Assembly: GCA_938007995.1 (NCBI GenBank)
Contig: CALLLW010000053.1
Span: 1 to 64,000 of the forward strand
DNA length: 64,000 nt
Source of the DNA: an uncultured Granulosicoccaceae bacterium
GTDB taxonomy: Bacteria > Pseudomonadota > Gammaproteobacteria > Granulosicoccales > Granulosicoccaceae
Direction: 5' to 3'
Shown: positions 17,453-26,539 of the stretch, one piece after another
Layout: each line of letters opens with the position of its first letter
How positions within the stretch are numbered: the stretch's first letter is position 1
Translations under genes and position numbers: made by a program
Notes under the pieces: model-generated
The model's input: the letters and a program-made list of their open reading frames with translations, nothing else
Database searches by the model: none
Told to the model about the DNA's origin: nothing

Positions 17453-19030
17453 ATGGAATCATTGGCACTGATACTTATTCTGGCATTTTTTGCCGGACTG
17501 GCATTCCGGCAATTTAACTACCCGCCCTTACTTGGTTATCTGATTATCGGTTTCGTCTGTGCCGGATTCGGACTGGGTAGTTGGGAGCAGCTGGCACCGA
17601 TCGCAGACATTGGTGTCACACTGCTGTTGTTTACGATTGGCTTAAAGCTTAAGCCTGAAGTGCTGCTCAAGCCTTACATTCTGGCACCGGCGGTATTGCA
17701 TATGGTGTTGGTCATACCGCTGACTGCCGCTGTTATTATGCTTGCAGGTTTATTTTTTCCGCCACTGCACTTTAACGATGCCACACCTATATGGACTCTG
17801 GCACTGGCGCTGTCTTTTTCAAGCACTGTATTTGCGATAAAAATCTTTGATGAACGCGGTGAGGCGTTGTCATTTCACGCAGCTATTACTATCGGCATTC
17901 TGGTTATACAAGACATCATTGCCGTGGCTTTTCTGGTGCTGACTTCTGACAAGCTGCCTTCAGTCTGGACACTCGCAGTCATTCCGCTGGCTGTTGCTTA
18001 TAAATTATGGGTGCCCTGGCTAAAAAAACTGATGTCGATTATCGGCCACGGTGAACTGCTGCTTCTGTTTGGTATAACGGCAGCGCTGTCCGCACACGCT
18101 GTGTTTGAGTTACTTCATCTAAAGGGAGGCCTTGGTGCACTGATCGCGGGTGCGGTGTTAGGCTTTGCAAACGCTGAGCGTTCCTCAGAGCTCAACAAAT
18201 CACTGCTTAATATCAAGAACCTGTTGCTGATCGGTTTCTTTTTGCAGATCGGTTACGCTGGAACCCCGACCTTGCAGATGCTTTTGATCGCAGCGGCGTT
18301 ACTGGTCATCCTCGGCCTCAGGCCAATTATATACTTTTCGCTGTTAACCCTGTTTCGCCTGCGTGCAAGAACCGCCACTCTGGCTGGAGCCGCGCTTAGT
18401 ACCTACAGTGAATTCGGTTTAATTGTTACCGCTATTGCAGCAGCTGAGGGCTGGGTGAGTAACGAGTGGCTGATCATTATTGCTATAGCGATCTCTCTGT
18501 CATTTTTTATCGCCACACCGGTCAACAGCAAAATACAACAGTGGTACCGAACCCACGGCAGTCGACTTGAGAGTTACCAAAAAGAACGACTGCCGGAAGA
18601 AGAAATTGAAAGGATCAGCGATGCGAAGGTTGTCATACTCGGTATGGGCCGTGTTGGCAAAGGCGCATACCAGCATATGAAGCAAGTGTATGGCGATGTC
18701 ATCGTCGGTGTTGAAGAGAGTTTTGAACGCACACAGGTTTTAAAGGAAGAAGGGTTCCGCTGTGTTCACGGCGACGCCTCCGACCGTGATTTCTGGGAAC
18801 AGGCAGGTGTTACCGAGTGCGATACCCTGCTGGTGAGTTTGAGTAACCACAGAGAACATTTGTCTGTGGTGCAGATAGCCAGAGAATATGGCTTCAATGG
18901 CAAAATAGCGGTTACTTCAGGTTTTGAAGATGAACGCAATCAGCTCGAAGCACTCGGCTGTGTATCGTTCAATCTGTACAGCGATGTTGGCCGTGGCTTT
19001 GCCGAGGCAGCAATTGAAAAGAGTGTGTGA
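17453..19030 (+). CDS. Kef-type cation:proton antiporter with TrkA-N domain
   Basis: A 525-residue inner membrane protein. Residues 1 to about 385 form a Na+/H+ exchanger-like domain with some 11-12 membrane segments, including FAGLAFRQFNYPPLLGYLIIG at the start and ALSFSSTVFAIKI in the fifth. A cytoplasmic TrkA-N (RCK) nucleotide-binding domain follows, with VVILGMGRVGKGAYQHM. The RCK part ends soon after SDVGRGFAEAA. It is likely to exchange K+ or Na+ for protons. There is no KefF or KefG partner nearby. A degenerate copy of its last 14 codons lies 1.2 kb downstream. Confidence 0.9.
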   Translation: MESLALILILAFFAGLAFRQFNYPPLLGYLIIGFVCAGFGLGSWEQLAPIADIGVTLLLFTIGLKLKPEVLLKPYILAPAVLHMVLVIPLTAAVIMLAGLFFPPLHFNDATPIWTLALALSFSSTVFAIKIFDERGEALSFHAAITIGILVIQDIIAVAFLVLTSDKLPSVWTLAVIPLAVAYKLWVPWLKKLMSIIGHGELLLLFGITAALSAHAVFELLHLKGGLGALIAGAVLGFANAERSSELNKSLLNIKNLLLIGFFLQIGYAGTPTLQMLLIAAALLVILGLRPIIYFSLLTLFRLRARTATLAGAALSTYSEFGLIVTAIAAAEGWVSNEWLIIIAIAISLSFFIATPVNSKIQQWYRTHGSRLESYQKERLPEEEIERISDAKVVILGMGRVGKGAYQHMKQVYGDVIVGVEESFERTQVLKEEGFRCVHGDASDRDFWEQAGVTECDTLLVSLSNHREHLSVVQIAREYGFNGKIAVTSGFEDERNQLEALGCVSFNLYSDVGRGFAEAAIEKSV

Positions 19031-19086
19031 CAGGAATACAGCTAACCGGGAGAACCGCCAGTAAACAAAACCCTGTAGGCAGCGCA

Positions 19087-19779
19087 CTAGAAATAGTCGC
19101 TCGACAGCAGCTGTATTCCTCTCAAAATACGCTCTTGATTGTTTATTTCCAGAGCTTGAAAACATTTGCTCTGATACTCTTTCGAGTTTTGAAATTTAAC
19201 CAGAGCACTTTTTAATGGAGCTATAACAGGATAAGCTGCCTCTGCTTTTTCAATTGCTTTGGCTGAAAATATTTCCGCTTCGCGAATTACCGCCAGATCA
19301 ATCAAATCACGAGATAAAACACCAGAGTCATTCCAACGATCCGCGTTAGCTAACAATTTTTCAGCCGTGCGATCTATCCCGGATAGACAAGGCACATCAG
19401 TCCACTCGAATGACTCCGGAGCTTCTAACGTTATCCGGTTTTCTGCAACTATCTCGAACTTGATGCTCTGACCATCTGCTAACGCCAAAAACCGAACCCC
19501 ATATTGATTCGCAGTTAAATCTCTTGGAAATTCCAGCCCGTTTGTTTTTTTGAACAAAAATTCGGGCTTGAAATAATTATCAGCGACAAGCTCTCTTAAT
19601 CTTTTGTATCCGACACCTACCGGACAGATAAAGTCTATATCTTTGCTCCATCTGTACTCATCATGCAATAACGTAATCAGTGTACCGCCACCAAAGTACG
19701 CACCAACTTCGCAGAGCAATGAGTCGTTCAACGATTCAAGTATCAATTGAACCTTCTGATGATGAGGATGGCTAAACAT
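19087..19779 (-). CDS. AbiEii-like nucleotidyltransferase (DUF1814 family, putative toxin)
   Basis: A 230-residue protein with the minimal nucleotidyltransferase signature. FGGGTLITLLHDEYRWSKDI is followed by D-F, matching the GG(T)...SxDID motif of the AbiEii/type IV toxin family. The middle contains VRFLALADGQSIKFEIV, an F-E-I motif that matches the third acidic residue, and later DLIDLAVI. AbiEii-type toxins transfer nucleotides to tRNA acceptor ends and are paired with a cognate antitoxin. Here the gene overlaps a small upstream ORF by eight bases. Other DUF1814 proteins are not toxins, so the toxin role is inferred. Confidence 0.7.
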   Translation of the reverse strand: MFSHPHHQKVQLILESLNDSLLCEVGAYFGGGTLITLLHDEYRWSKDIDFICPVGVGYKRLRELVADNYFKPEFLFKKTNGLEFPRDLTANQYGVRFLALADGQSIKFEIVAENRITLEAPESFEWTDVPCLSGIDRTAEKLLANADRWNDSGVLSRDLIDLAVIREAEIFSAKAIEKAEAAYPVIAPLKSALVKFQNSKEYQSKCFQALEINNQERILRGIQLLSSDYF

Positions 19780-19999
19780 ACACTTGCAACCAGGAACCCT
19801 TTTCCCTCGCGAGCCATTCTACAAAGCGTTTTTCTGCACCCGTTAAATCCGCCAGTACGCCTTTGTTATCCCAGCCTCTTTCGTAGCGACTGATCATCTC
19901 ATCGAGAGACAAAACATGAACATCGGTTAGGTCCCAGCAAATAGCCTGCAGAAAAGGCAGTTCAGCGGGAATGACTTTGATGTTGTGGTCCTGCTGCAT
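19772..19999 (-). CDS. small partner protein of the nucleotidyltransferase (putative antitoxin)
   Basis: About 75 residues if it starts at the ATG at 19999; a TTG at 20095 would give 107. No clear ribosome binding site distinguishes them, but the family-like sequence begins after the ATG with VIPAELPFLQAICWD. The C-terminal half has LDEMISRYERGWDNKGVLAD followed by VEWLAREKGSWL, a pattern I recall in short proteins encoded next to DUF1814 nucleotidyltransferases. The eight-base overlap indicates co-translation. Its role as antitoxin is inferred from position only; it shows no classical AbiEi winged helix. Confidence 0.55.
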   Translation of the reverse strand: MQQDHNIKVIPAELPFLQAICWDLTDVHVLSLDEMISRYERGWDNKGVLADLTGAEKRFVEWLAREKGSWLQVYV

Positions 20000-20210
20000 A
20001 TTGTGACTAAGTATCTGATAAATAGCGGTTATATCTCGCTGCTTGTATATTCTGTTCCCATTCGACGGGAACCCGACACACAAGGCAGTGAGCAAAAATT
20101 ATATACTTATCAGCAGATTAGCACAGACCGTAATATGCTTCGAACAGACTCGATATCAATTTTGACAGTTGGGTCAGTAAATCACCGACTCCGTTCTGCT
20201 TTACCTACGC

Positions 20211-20252
20211 AGCGATGTTGGCCGCGGGTTTGCCGAAGCGGTCATTGCAAAG
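20211..20252 (+). pseudogene. fragment of a second Kef-type antiporter 3' end
   Basis: Fourteen codons read SDVGRGFAEAVIAK, matching SDVGRGFAEAAIEK at the end of the antiporter at 17453-19030. The DNA match is imperfect, so this is either an old duplication or the tail of a lost paralogue. The frame continues to a stop at 20340 without further similarity. It lies just beyond the nucleotidyltransferase pair. Confidence 0.6.
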
Positions 20253-20331
20253 AGATTGGCTGCCATTTTCACTTTAGCATGTGACAAAATCAAAAACCCC
20301 CTGGCGGCTCAGGAACACATTGGCGGCAGAA

Positions 20332-20784
20332 ATGAAGATACGTAAAGCAACAACAGAAGATCTGCCGGTTCTACTTGAACTGGAACAAGGCATCATTGAT
20401 TCAGAGCGACCATATGATCCCTATATCAGGGATGATGATGTTATCTATTATGATATTCACAAGCTAATTACAGGTTCTGACTCGATTGTTGCTGTTGTGG
20501 AAACTGATGATCGCATTGTAGGTTGTGGTTATGCACAAGTAAGAAATTCGAAAGCCTGTCTTACACACGATCAACACTGTTATCTTGGCTTTATCTATCT
20601 GCTGCCTGAATATCGAGGAAAGTCAATTGGCCAGGAGATACTGTCTTTTCTTAAAAGCTGGGGTGTAGAAAAAGGCTTGCAGCATTTTCAGCTTGGAGTT
20701 TACTCAGATATTCGAGGTGCACTACGCGCCTATGAAAAAATCGGGTTTAAATCAATTTCAGTAGTGATGGAGCTGGTTGTATAA
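20332..20784 (+). CDS. GNAT-family N-acetyltransferase
   Basis: A 150-residue single-domain acetyltransferase. It starts MKIRKATTEDLPVLLELEQG, a standard GNAT opening. The acetyl-CoA loop is FIYLLPEYRGKSIGQEILSF, fitting R-G-x-x-I-G, and the C-terminus has ALRAYEKIGFKSISVVME, the usual alpha4-beta7 region. The substrate is unknown. I prefer the ATG at 20332 over the upstream GTG at 20281 because the domain begins exactly there. It stands alone beside decayed sequence. Confidence 0.85.
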   Translation: MKIRKATTEDLPVLLELEQGIIDSERPYDPYIRDDDVIYYDIHKLITGSDSIVAVVETDDRIVGCGYAQVRNSKACLTHDQHCYLGFIYLLPEYRGKSIGQEILSFLKSWGVEKGLQHFQLGVYSDIRGALRAYEKIGFKSISVVMELVV

Positions 20785-20899
20785 AAATTTTCGCCATAAC
20801 CTCAAGTATTGCGCCCGGTTTATGACGTGAACCACGCAATACGGCCATAGAACACGGCCGATTATTTTTTATTCCTGTAAATAGCGGAAAAACTGTGCC

Positions 20900-21238
20900 T
20901 CAGGACTTCAGACTAATGCCTTTAAACTCTTTGGTTTGCGCAGTTAATGCGATCTCTGTAGGCAGGCGTTCCATTGAAGATGCACCATAGAAGCCGTGAC
21001 AGTAATTGGTATTTTGCAGCACATACTCTGCATCTGAAGGAGAAGACACAGGTCCACCATGCACTAACACGATAACGTCTTTATTTACTTTTAAAGCAGC
21101 CTGGGCCCATGCATCCGTGATTGCCGGCGCTTCTTCCAGCTTAATACCGGTTGCCGCCCCAATATTGCCACCGGTAGTTAATCCAAGATGTACGACTACG
21201 ATATCAGCTCCCGCCTCAGCCATGGCAATTGCAGTCAA
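20900..21238 (-). pseudogene. truncated phosphoenolpyruvate-hydrolase family gene (C-terminal part)
   Basis: About 112 residues match the C-terminal 40% of the PEP hydrolase-like TIM-barrel family (about 280 residues). Visible hallmarks are MAEAGADIVVVHLGLTTGG, VIVLVHGGPVSSPSDAEYVL and CHGFYGASSMERLP. The N-terminal 160 or so residues are absent: upstream DNA in this frame carries no family sequence. No ATG or ribosome binding site is suitably placed, so I regard it as a relic. Confidence 0.8.
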
Positions 21239-22215
21239 CCCGGAATCTTGAGATTTCGCTGATCATATCGCGCAGAGATTTGTTTTCACAGGGGGTTTAT
21301 TCCAGCAATCTCACCTTTGCTCAGTTTGGCTTGTTGATGTAGCCAACGAGAAAATCCAATCTGTATTTCAAGGGCTTGAATCTGGTTCAATTGTAAGAAC
21401 GCCGAGTCCATGGATACGTGATGACTTGAATAAACACAAGTGTGCTGAAAAAATGTTGCGCACGGAATGAGATCATTTAGCCCTGCTCCCAGCATTCCTG
21501 GCTGACGGATAAGCAGTGCTTGTTTGGTCAAAGTTACTTGTAAAGAAGTTCGCTTAAGAATCGCCTCAACATCCGGCCGCAATTCCGAGAAGGCAAAACG
21601 GCCTTGCAGAACAGTACTAGCTACACCATGTAAGGCCACGTCAACGCAGGCCGCGAGTTATCAGCCCGCTTTTATTTCGGGCTGACTACCTTCAGCAGCT
21701 TCTCTTTGCTGTAGCGTCACTTTTGACAGCTTCGCAGTTTGACCGCAGCGCAATAGCGGTGGCGTTCAGGCATCCCTGCGAGAGATGATGACCAGAGTTA
21801 TCATTGATATTGCGATACATGCGATTGCTGCCATGGGACTGCCTTGAAGGATTTGATGCGGCGCACTATGCCTGGGTTGTAGAAGCTTTACTGTGAGATC
21901 GTTCCCATAGTAACACGCAATGTACAGATATCGATACATTAAGTGCCCGATAGAGTGGCCAGGCTACTTAAAATCACTCAGAGATAACAGCATCTCCGAC
22001 CCGATTTGATCCAGAGCGCCTCACAAAAATGCGAGGTATATCACACTGACGCAACAACTACCGCGCTGAAATCTCCAGTCCGTCTACAACCCACCCTGAG
22101 CCAGCACACGGCCTTTTAATCAAGCGCAAGCCGGGTAACAAAAGGCATTCCGGGGCTGATAAAACACCAACAATCGTGTAACGTCTTGCAGCTAGCGACT
22201 TCCGGTAATACGCAA
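21239..22215. other. decayed intergenic region with one doubtful ORF
   Basis: Nearly 1 kb without a recognised gene. A leftward ORF at 21286-21639 (117 residues) has no motif I recognise and no ribosome binding site; it may be a remnant. At 21662-21684 CAGCCCG and CGGGCTG form a short hairpin without a T-run. The region adjoins the truncated PEP-hydrolase gene, so the whole stretch looks like a site of deletion. The right end carries the promoter of the MoxR gene. Confidence 0.4.
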
Positions 22216-23265
22216 ATGCGTCCCGCTCATTTAAAGACAATACTCGATCAGGAGTTGGCCAGTGCCACGACGGGTCACCATACGCCGGTAATGATCTGGG
22301 GCCCGCCCGGTATTGGAAAGTCACAGTTAGTGGCATCGGTGGCTGCACATGCGTCTATACCCATGATTGATTTGCGCTTGTCGCAAATGGAACCGAGTGA
22401 CTTACGGGGCATACCTTTTCGCAATGGCAGTACGGTCGAATGGGCCGTGCCCGCAATGCTCCCGGACGAGGCGCGCCACGGACCCACTGGCATTTTATTT
22501 CTGGACGAAATAACCTCTGCATTGCCTGCAGTCTCTGCGGCTGCCTATCAACTGATTCTGGACCGAAGCCTCGGTGATTATCAGGTACCTGACGGCTGGA
22601 TTATCACTGCAGCGGGCAACAGACAAGGGGATCGGGGTGTTACCTATGCAATGCCATCACCGCTTGCGAATCGCTTTACTCACTTCAGCTTTGATATCAA
22701 CCTTGATGACTGGGTGCTTTGGGCACATCACAACAAGATTGATGAACGCATTATCGCTTTTCTGAGATTCAGGCCTGAGCTGCTGTTCGATTTTGATCCC
22801 GCCACCGATCCAGTTGCTTTTCCAACACCTCGTTCGTGGGAGTTTGCACACCATGCGATGCATAAGTTTGCATCACAACCGGAAGTACTCGCGGCCAGCT
22901 TGCAGGCATGTGTTGGTAAAGCTGCCGGAATTGAAGTCAACGCGTTTATAGACAACCTGAAACACATGCCGGACATCACAGCCATTTTAAATGGCAACGA
23001 AATTACCGTGCCGGAATCGATCGATCTGCAATACGCTGTTGCGTCATCATTGGTTGGTCATGCAGTTCGAACCAAAGATACCGAAGAAGAAACAGTGATT
23101 CTCGGTAACATACTTCAGTATGCCGCCCGTTTTCCGCAAAAAGAAATGGCTGTCATGCTGGTATCAGATATGTACCGTGCTATCGGTGAAAAGCTGTTTG
23201 CGATTCCTGATTTTCAACGATGGGCAAATGAAGTTGCTGATATCGTGTTGTATGAAAACGAATAG
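22216..23265 (+). CDS. MoxR-family AAA+ ATPase
   Basis: A 349-residue ATPase. Walker A is WGPPGIGKS, Walker B is GILFLDEI, and sensor-1 is ITAAGNRQGDRG. These fit MoxR/CbbQ-like chaperone ATPases, which remodel or insert cofactors into partner enzymes together with a VWA protein. The partner gene follows 53 bases downstream in the same direction. I start at the ATG at 22216, where the family sequence (AHLKTILDQEL) begins; an upstream TTG is less likely. The pair lies 0.55 kb before aprMBA on the same strand, which raises a link with the reductase, but no operon is visible across that gap. Confidence 0.88.
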   Translation: MRPAHLKTILDQELASATTGHHTPVMIWGPPGIGKSQLVASVAAHASIPMIDLRLSQMEPSDLRGIPFRNGSTVEWAVPAMLPDEARHGPTGILFLDEITSALPAVSAAAYQLILDRSLGDYQVPDGWIITAAGNRQGDRGVTYAMPSPLANRFTHFSFDINLDDWVLWAHHNKIDERIIAFLRFRPELLFDFDPATDPVAFPTPRSWEFAHHAMHKFASQPEVLAASLQACVGKAAGIEVNAFIDNLKHMPDITAILNGNEITVPESIDLQYAVASSLVGHAVRTKDTEEETVILGNILQYAARFPQKEMAVMLVSDMYRAIGEKLFAIPDFQRWANEVADIVLYENE

Positions 23266-23318
23266 TGCACTCTTTGACCAGCACGACTCGGTGATCAAGC
23301 TATTTGTTGATTACTGCA

Positions 23319-24608
23319 ATGGCTGAACCACTTGCCGCAGCACTCAACAGCGCAACACAAAAACTCAGTGTTGCCAGAACACGTTTAATACTCGACAACC
23401 CTTTTCTTGGCTCACTAGTACTGCGACTACCGTTAACAGACGCGAGCGACTGGTGCGATAAGTCCGGTACAGATGCAAAGCACATCTACTACAACCACAA
23501 CTATATAAACAGCTTAACCGTGAGCCAGGTGCAATTTGTGTTATCTCATGAAGCCCTGCACTGTGGTCTTTCTCACTTCGCAAGACGCGAACACCGCGAT
23601 CGCAGAAGATGGGACCTCGCCTGCGATCATGCAGTAAATCAGCTACTAAAAGATGAAAAGCTGGAACATCCGCCGGGAACATTACTCAATGACGAATACG
23701 CAGGCTTAACTGCAGAAGAAATTTATCCGTGCATTGAGCCGGACAGCAGCGAACAACCGATGGATGAGCATTACTATGATTCAGCCGGTGACGACACAAC
23801 ACGAAGTGACCCGGGCAACAATGATCAAGCTACAGAACAATCGGAAAACGAGGCTTCCGGAGCAATAGAGCACGATGAATCGGCAGGCGATCAAGCAGCA
23901 CCTCGCTCACTACATGCAACTAATTCGACACCAGATACCAATGCATCAGCACCACCCGGGGGTTTAAGCCACCGCGAGCTGGATCAGCTCGACACTCAAT
24001 GGCAACAAAGACTGGCCAGTGCTGCACAGCAAGCCGCCCGCGCCGGCAAACTCAGTCCGTCTTTGTTGCGCATGCTTGATCGCCTGCTGCAACCCACACT
24101 GCCATGGCGAGCACTGCTTGCACGGTACATGAACACGGTAGCCCGCGTAGATTACAACCTGACCCGACCTTCACGACGCCGCGAAGGGGATGCCATACTG
24201 CCGAGCCTGCATGTCAGGCAGGTTAATATTGTTGTGGCAATTGATACCAGCGGTTCTGTGTCTGCTGATGAGCTCAACGAATTTATATCTGAGCTGGATG
24301 CGATCAAAGGCGCGATGCATACCCGCGTCACACTGCTTGCCTGCGATGACAGTCTCAACGATAACTGCCCGTGGATTTTCGAGCCGTGGGATACGATGCA
24401 GATACCTGACTTATTGACGGGCGGGGGCATGACTGATTTCCGGCCGGTGTTCGATTGGCTGGCAACTATGGCTGGCCCGCCAGATCTGGTGGTTTACTTT
24501 ACCGACGGAAAAGGTCAATTTCCTGCCTCACCACCCGCTCCACCGGTGCTCTGGCTGATCAAGGGCGCCAGGCCAGTACCGTGGGGACAACGCATACAAC
24601 TGAATTGA
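23319..24608 (+). CDS. VWA-like protein with metallopeptidase-like N-terminal domain (DUF2201 type)
   Basis: A 429-residue protein. The N-terminal domain contains LSHEALHCGLSHFARR, a HExxHxxxxxH zinc-site pattern found in the DUF2201 putative metallopeptidase domain. A 120-residue acidic, low-complexity linker (about residues 140-220) follows. The C-terminal part has VAIDTSGSVSADEL, a DxSxS MIDAS-type metal site of von Willebrand A domains, and later GGGMTDFRPVF. MoxR-VWA pairs assemble or activate other complexes. Start: the ATG at 23319; a TTG at 23304 is in frame but lacks a site. It is the likely partner of the preceding ATPase. Confidence 0.85.
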   Translation: MAEPLAAALNSATQKLSVARTRLILDNPFLGSLVLRLPLTDASDWCDKSGTDAKHIYYNHNYINSLTVSQVQFVLSHEALHCGLSHFARREHRDRRRWDLACDHAVNQLLKDEKLEHPPGTLLNDEYAGLTAEEIYPCIEPDSSEQPMDEHYYDSAGDDTTRSDPGNNDQATEQSENEASGAIEHDESAGDQAAPRSLHATNSTPDTNASAPPGGLSHRELDQLDTQWQQRLASAAQQAARAGKLSPSLLRMLDRLLQPTLPWRALLARYMNTVARVDYNLTRPSRRREGDAILPSLHVRQVNIVVAIDTSGSVSADELNEFISELDAIKGAMHTRVTLLACDDSLNDNCPWIFEPWDTMQIPDLLTGGGMTDFRPVFDWLATMAGPPDLVVYFTDGKGQFPASPPAPPVLWLIKGARPVPWGQRIQLN

Positions 24609-25160
24609 ACGTCATGAAGCCACAGACTGATTGGCATTGTGTCGCTCAAGCGCCAAAAACCAGTGGTTTGCAGAAGCTATAGCCTTAAACTTACAACACG
24701 CAGCACAAATGTCAGCGACAATTACGGCAACTAAGGAGTAAAAGAACAGGCACCGGGGAATGTCAGGCAGATCAGTCACGCTGCATTCACGCTACTCAGC
24801 GCAAAAGTTGCTACACATAAACCAAACCGGTTGCATCGGCTGAACACACAATCGATTACTGGATCAGGTTATACAGCTGCGCTGGAAGTGTCAGCGCCTG
24901 CGGAATGACTATAATATTGCCACAGGTGAAAAAAGCGGAAAATTGGGCCGCCTTTTCATTCGTTTAGAGAACACATTTCGTTCACATTCAACGCTTTATC
25001 GTTCAGGACGTGGCTCCATCAAAGAGCCACCGTTATGCGTGTTTACCAGCTGGAATCATTGTTACCCCTGCATGGGTTGCCGCAATGTCTCCAGCGCATG
25101 GTGGCAATACGGTATCACCGACTCGCACTTCCTGTTTTTTTAGCCGGAGCTAGCACCATA
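24609..25160. other. leader and promoter region of aprMBA with a small hairpin
   Basis: About 550 bases without a convincing gene. At 25010-25030 GTGGCTC pairs perfectly with GAGCCAC around a seven-base loop, 130 bases before the aprM start; no T-run follows, so it is a leader hairpin rather than a terminator. The promoter of aprMBA should lie here, but I cannot place it with confidence. Confidence 0.45.
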
Positions 25161-26012
25161 ATGTTAATCAATAATCCGTTTGCCGACATCGCAGCGGTTA
25201 TCTCCCCCTCACTGATGAAAGCCTACGTCGTATTGATGATACTTCTTGTCATCGGCGGCACCTTGCTGGATTTGCGACATAAGCAGAGCGCCAAATACTT
25301 TTTTGAGAATTCAAAAAAGGCGCAAAAGAACGCCAAACACAAAGTCGGCGGTGGCAAAAAAGCGGGCCTGGCTGCGAAAACCATTGCCGGTGAAGTACTG
25401 ACCTCGTCAGAATTCTGCAACGTCAAGCGACGCCAGTCGCATCTGATGACCATGTATGGATTCATCTTCTTTGTGATTTCAACCGCTGTGCTGATCTTCA
25501 AATACACTGGCGATGCAAAGGCACCTGTGCTCTGGCCTATCCTGTGGCACCTGGGTGCGTTGAGCCTTTGCATTGGCGGGTACTGGTTCTGGTTCAAAAT
25601 CAGAGTTGACGTCGCTGCGGAGGGAGTCAAGTGGCATCAATTTAACGGTCGCGGAGACTTGTTTATCCTTGGCCTGCTCTTTACTGCAACCTTTGGGCTA
25701 CTGTGGTCTTTCTTTCAGGCAATTGGCGCGGCCACTTTCGCCTGGCTGTTGTTTGCACTCTTCATCGTTAGTGCGACGGTTCTGTTCGGCAGTGTTTACT
25801 GGTCCAAGTTTGCCCATATGTTCTTCAAACCCGCTGCGGCGTTTCAAAAGAAAGTCGCGCAGGCAGATGGCTCGAACGAAAACCTGCCAATGGATTACGA
25901 CCTGTCTGATCCTGAAGTCCAGGCCAAATTTCCTGATATTCCGGAATACATGGGCAAGAATCCGCCAAACATGGGGCTGGGCATTAAGCGCGAACCACCG
26001 GCACATTACTAA
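25161..26012 (+). CDS. aprM: adenylylsulfate reductase membrane anchor AprM
   Basis: A 283-residue inner membrane protein with five hydrophobic segments, starting at about residues 18-36, 100-120, 125-150, 170-195 and 200-225. Between the first two is a Lys/Ala-rich loop (FENSKKAQKNAKHKVGGGKK). The tail ends PPNMGLGIKREPPAHY. AprM replaces the QmoABC complex in many sulfur-oxidising Gammaproteobacteria and passes electrons between AprBA and quinone. The ATG at 25161 has GGAGC ten bases upstream; an ATG at 25035 would add a 42-residue extension without family character. It is first in the aprM-aprB-aprA operon, 44 bases before aprB. Confidence 0.9.
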   Translation: MLINNPFADIAAVISPSLMKAYVVLMILLVIGGTLLDLRHKQSAKYFFENSKKAQKNAKHKVGGGKKAGLAAKTIAGEVLTSSEFCNVKRRQSHLMTMYGFIFFVISTAVLIFKYTGDAKAPVLWPILWHLGALSLCIGGYWFWFKIRVDVAAEGVKWHQFNGRGDLFILGLLFTATFGLLWSFFQAIGAATFAWLLFALFIVSATVLFGSVYWSKFAHMFFKPAAAFQKKVAQADGSNENLPMDYDLSDPEVQAKFPDIPEYMGKNPPNMGLGIKREPPAHY

Positions 26013-26056
26013 AAGAATCACTCAATTATCTACATCAGACGTCTGGAGACTCTACG

Positions 26057-26539
26057 ATGCCAACATTTGTATATATGACCCGTTGCGACGGTTGCGGCCA
26101 CTGCGTCGATATCTGCCCATCCGACATCATGCACATCGATACGGTAACCCGCCGCGCTTATAACATCGAGCCCAACATGTGCTGGGAGTGCTACTCATGC
26201 GTCAAAGCATGCCCGCACCAGGCCATTGATGTGCGCGGCTACGCTGACTTCGCCCCGCTCGGCCACTCGGTACGAGTGAAACGCGATGAAGAGAAAGGTG
26301 TGATTGCCTGGCGCATCAAATTCCGCAACGGCGAGAAAGACATGGACTTACTCGCACCCATCACAACCAAACCATGGGGCAGCGCCACACCGGACCTGCG
26401 GGAAGTTGAAGCCCCCACCAAAGAACAAGTCGACAGCCAACTGCTGTTTAACGAGCCCAAGTACATTCGGTTTGACGAAGGTGGCCTCCACACGCTTGAG
26501 TCCAATGGACTTGAAATGAAGCAAGGGGTCGATTACTGA
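26057..26539 (+). CDS. aprB: adenylylsulfate reductase beta subunit
   Basis: A 160-residue iron-sulfur protein. Two [4Fe-4S] motifs are visible: Cys10, 13, 16 and 20 (CDGCGHCVDICP) and Cys42, 45, 48 and 52 (CWECYSCVKACP). The C-terminal arm with APLGHSVRVKRDEEKG wraps the alpha subunit in known AprBA structures. It carries electrons between the FAD site of AprA and the membrane anchor. In sulfur oxidisers the complex turns sulfite plus AMP into adenylylsulfate. Its stop overlaps the aprA start by one base (TGATG), indicating tight coupling. Confidence 0.96.
   Translation: MPTFVYMTRCDGCGHCVDICPSDIMHIDTVTRRAYNIEPNMCWECYSCVKACPHQAIDVRGYADFAPLGHSVRVKRDEEKGVIAWRIKFRNGEKDMDLLAPITTKPWGSATPDLREVEAPTKEQVDSQLLFNEPKYIRFDEGGLHTLESNGLEMKQGVDY

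Noticed and set aside
21286-21639. Leftward 117-residue ORF in the decayed strip
   Set aside because: No recognisable motif, no ribosome binding site and a position in gene-poor, decayed DNA; noted only as doubtful.
25010-25030. Leader hairpin before aprM considered as a riboswitch or terminator
   Set aside because: Single 7-bp stem without T-run or wider conserved structure; kept only as a note in the leader region.
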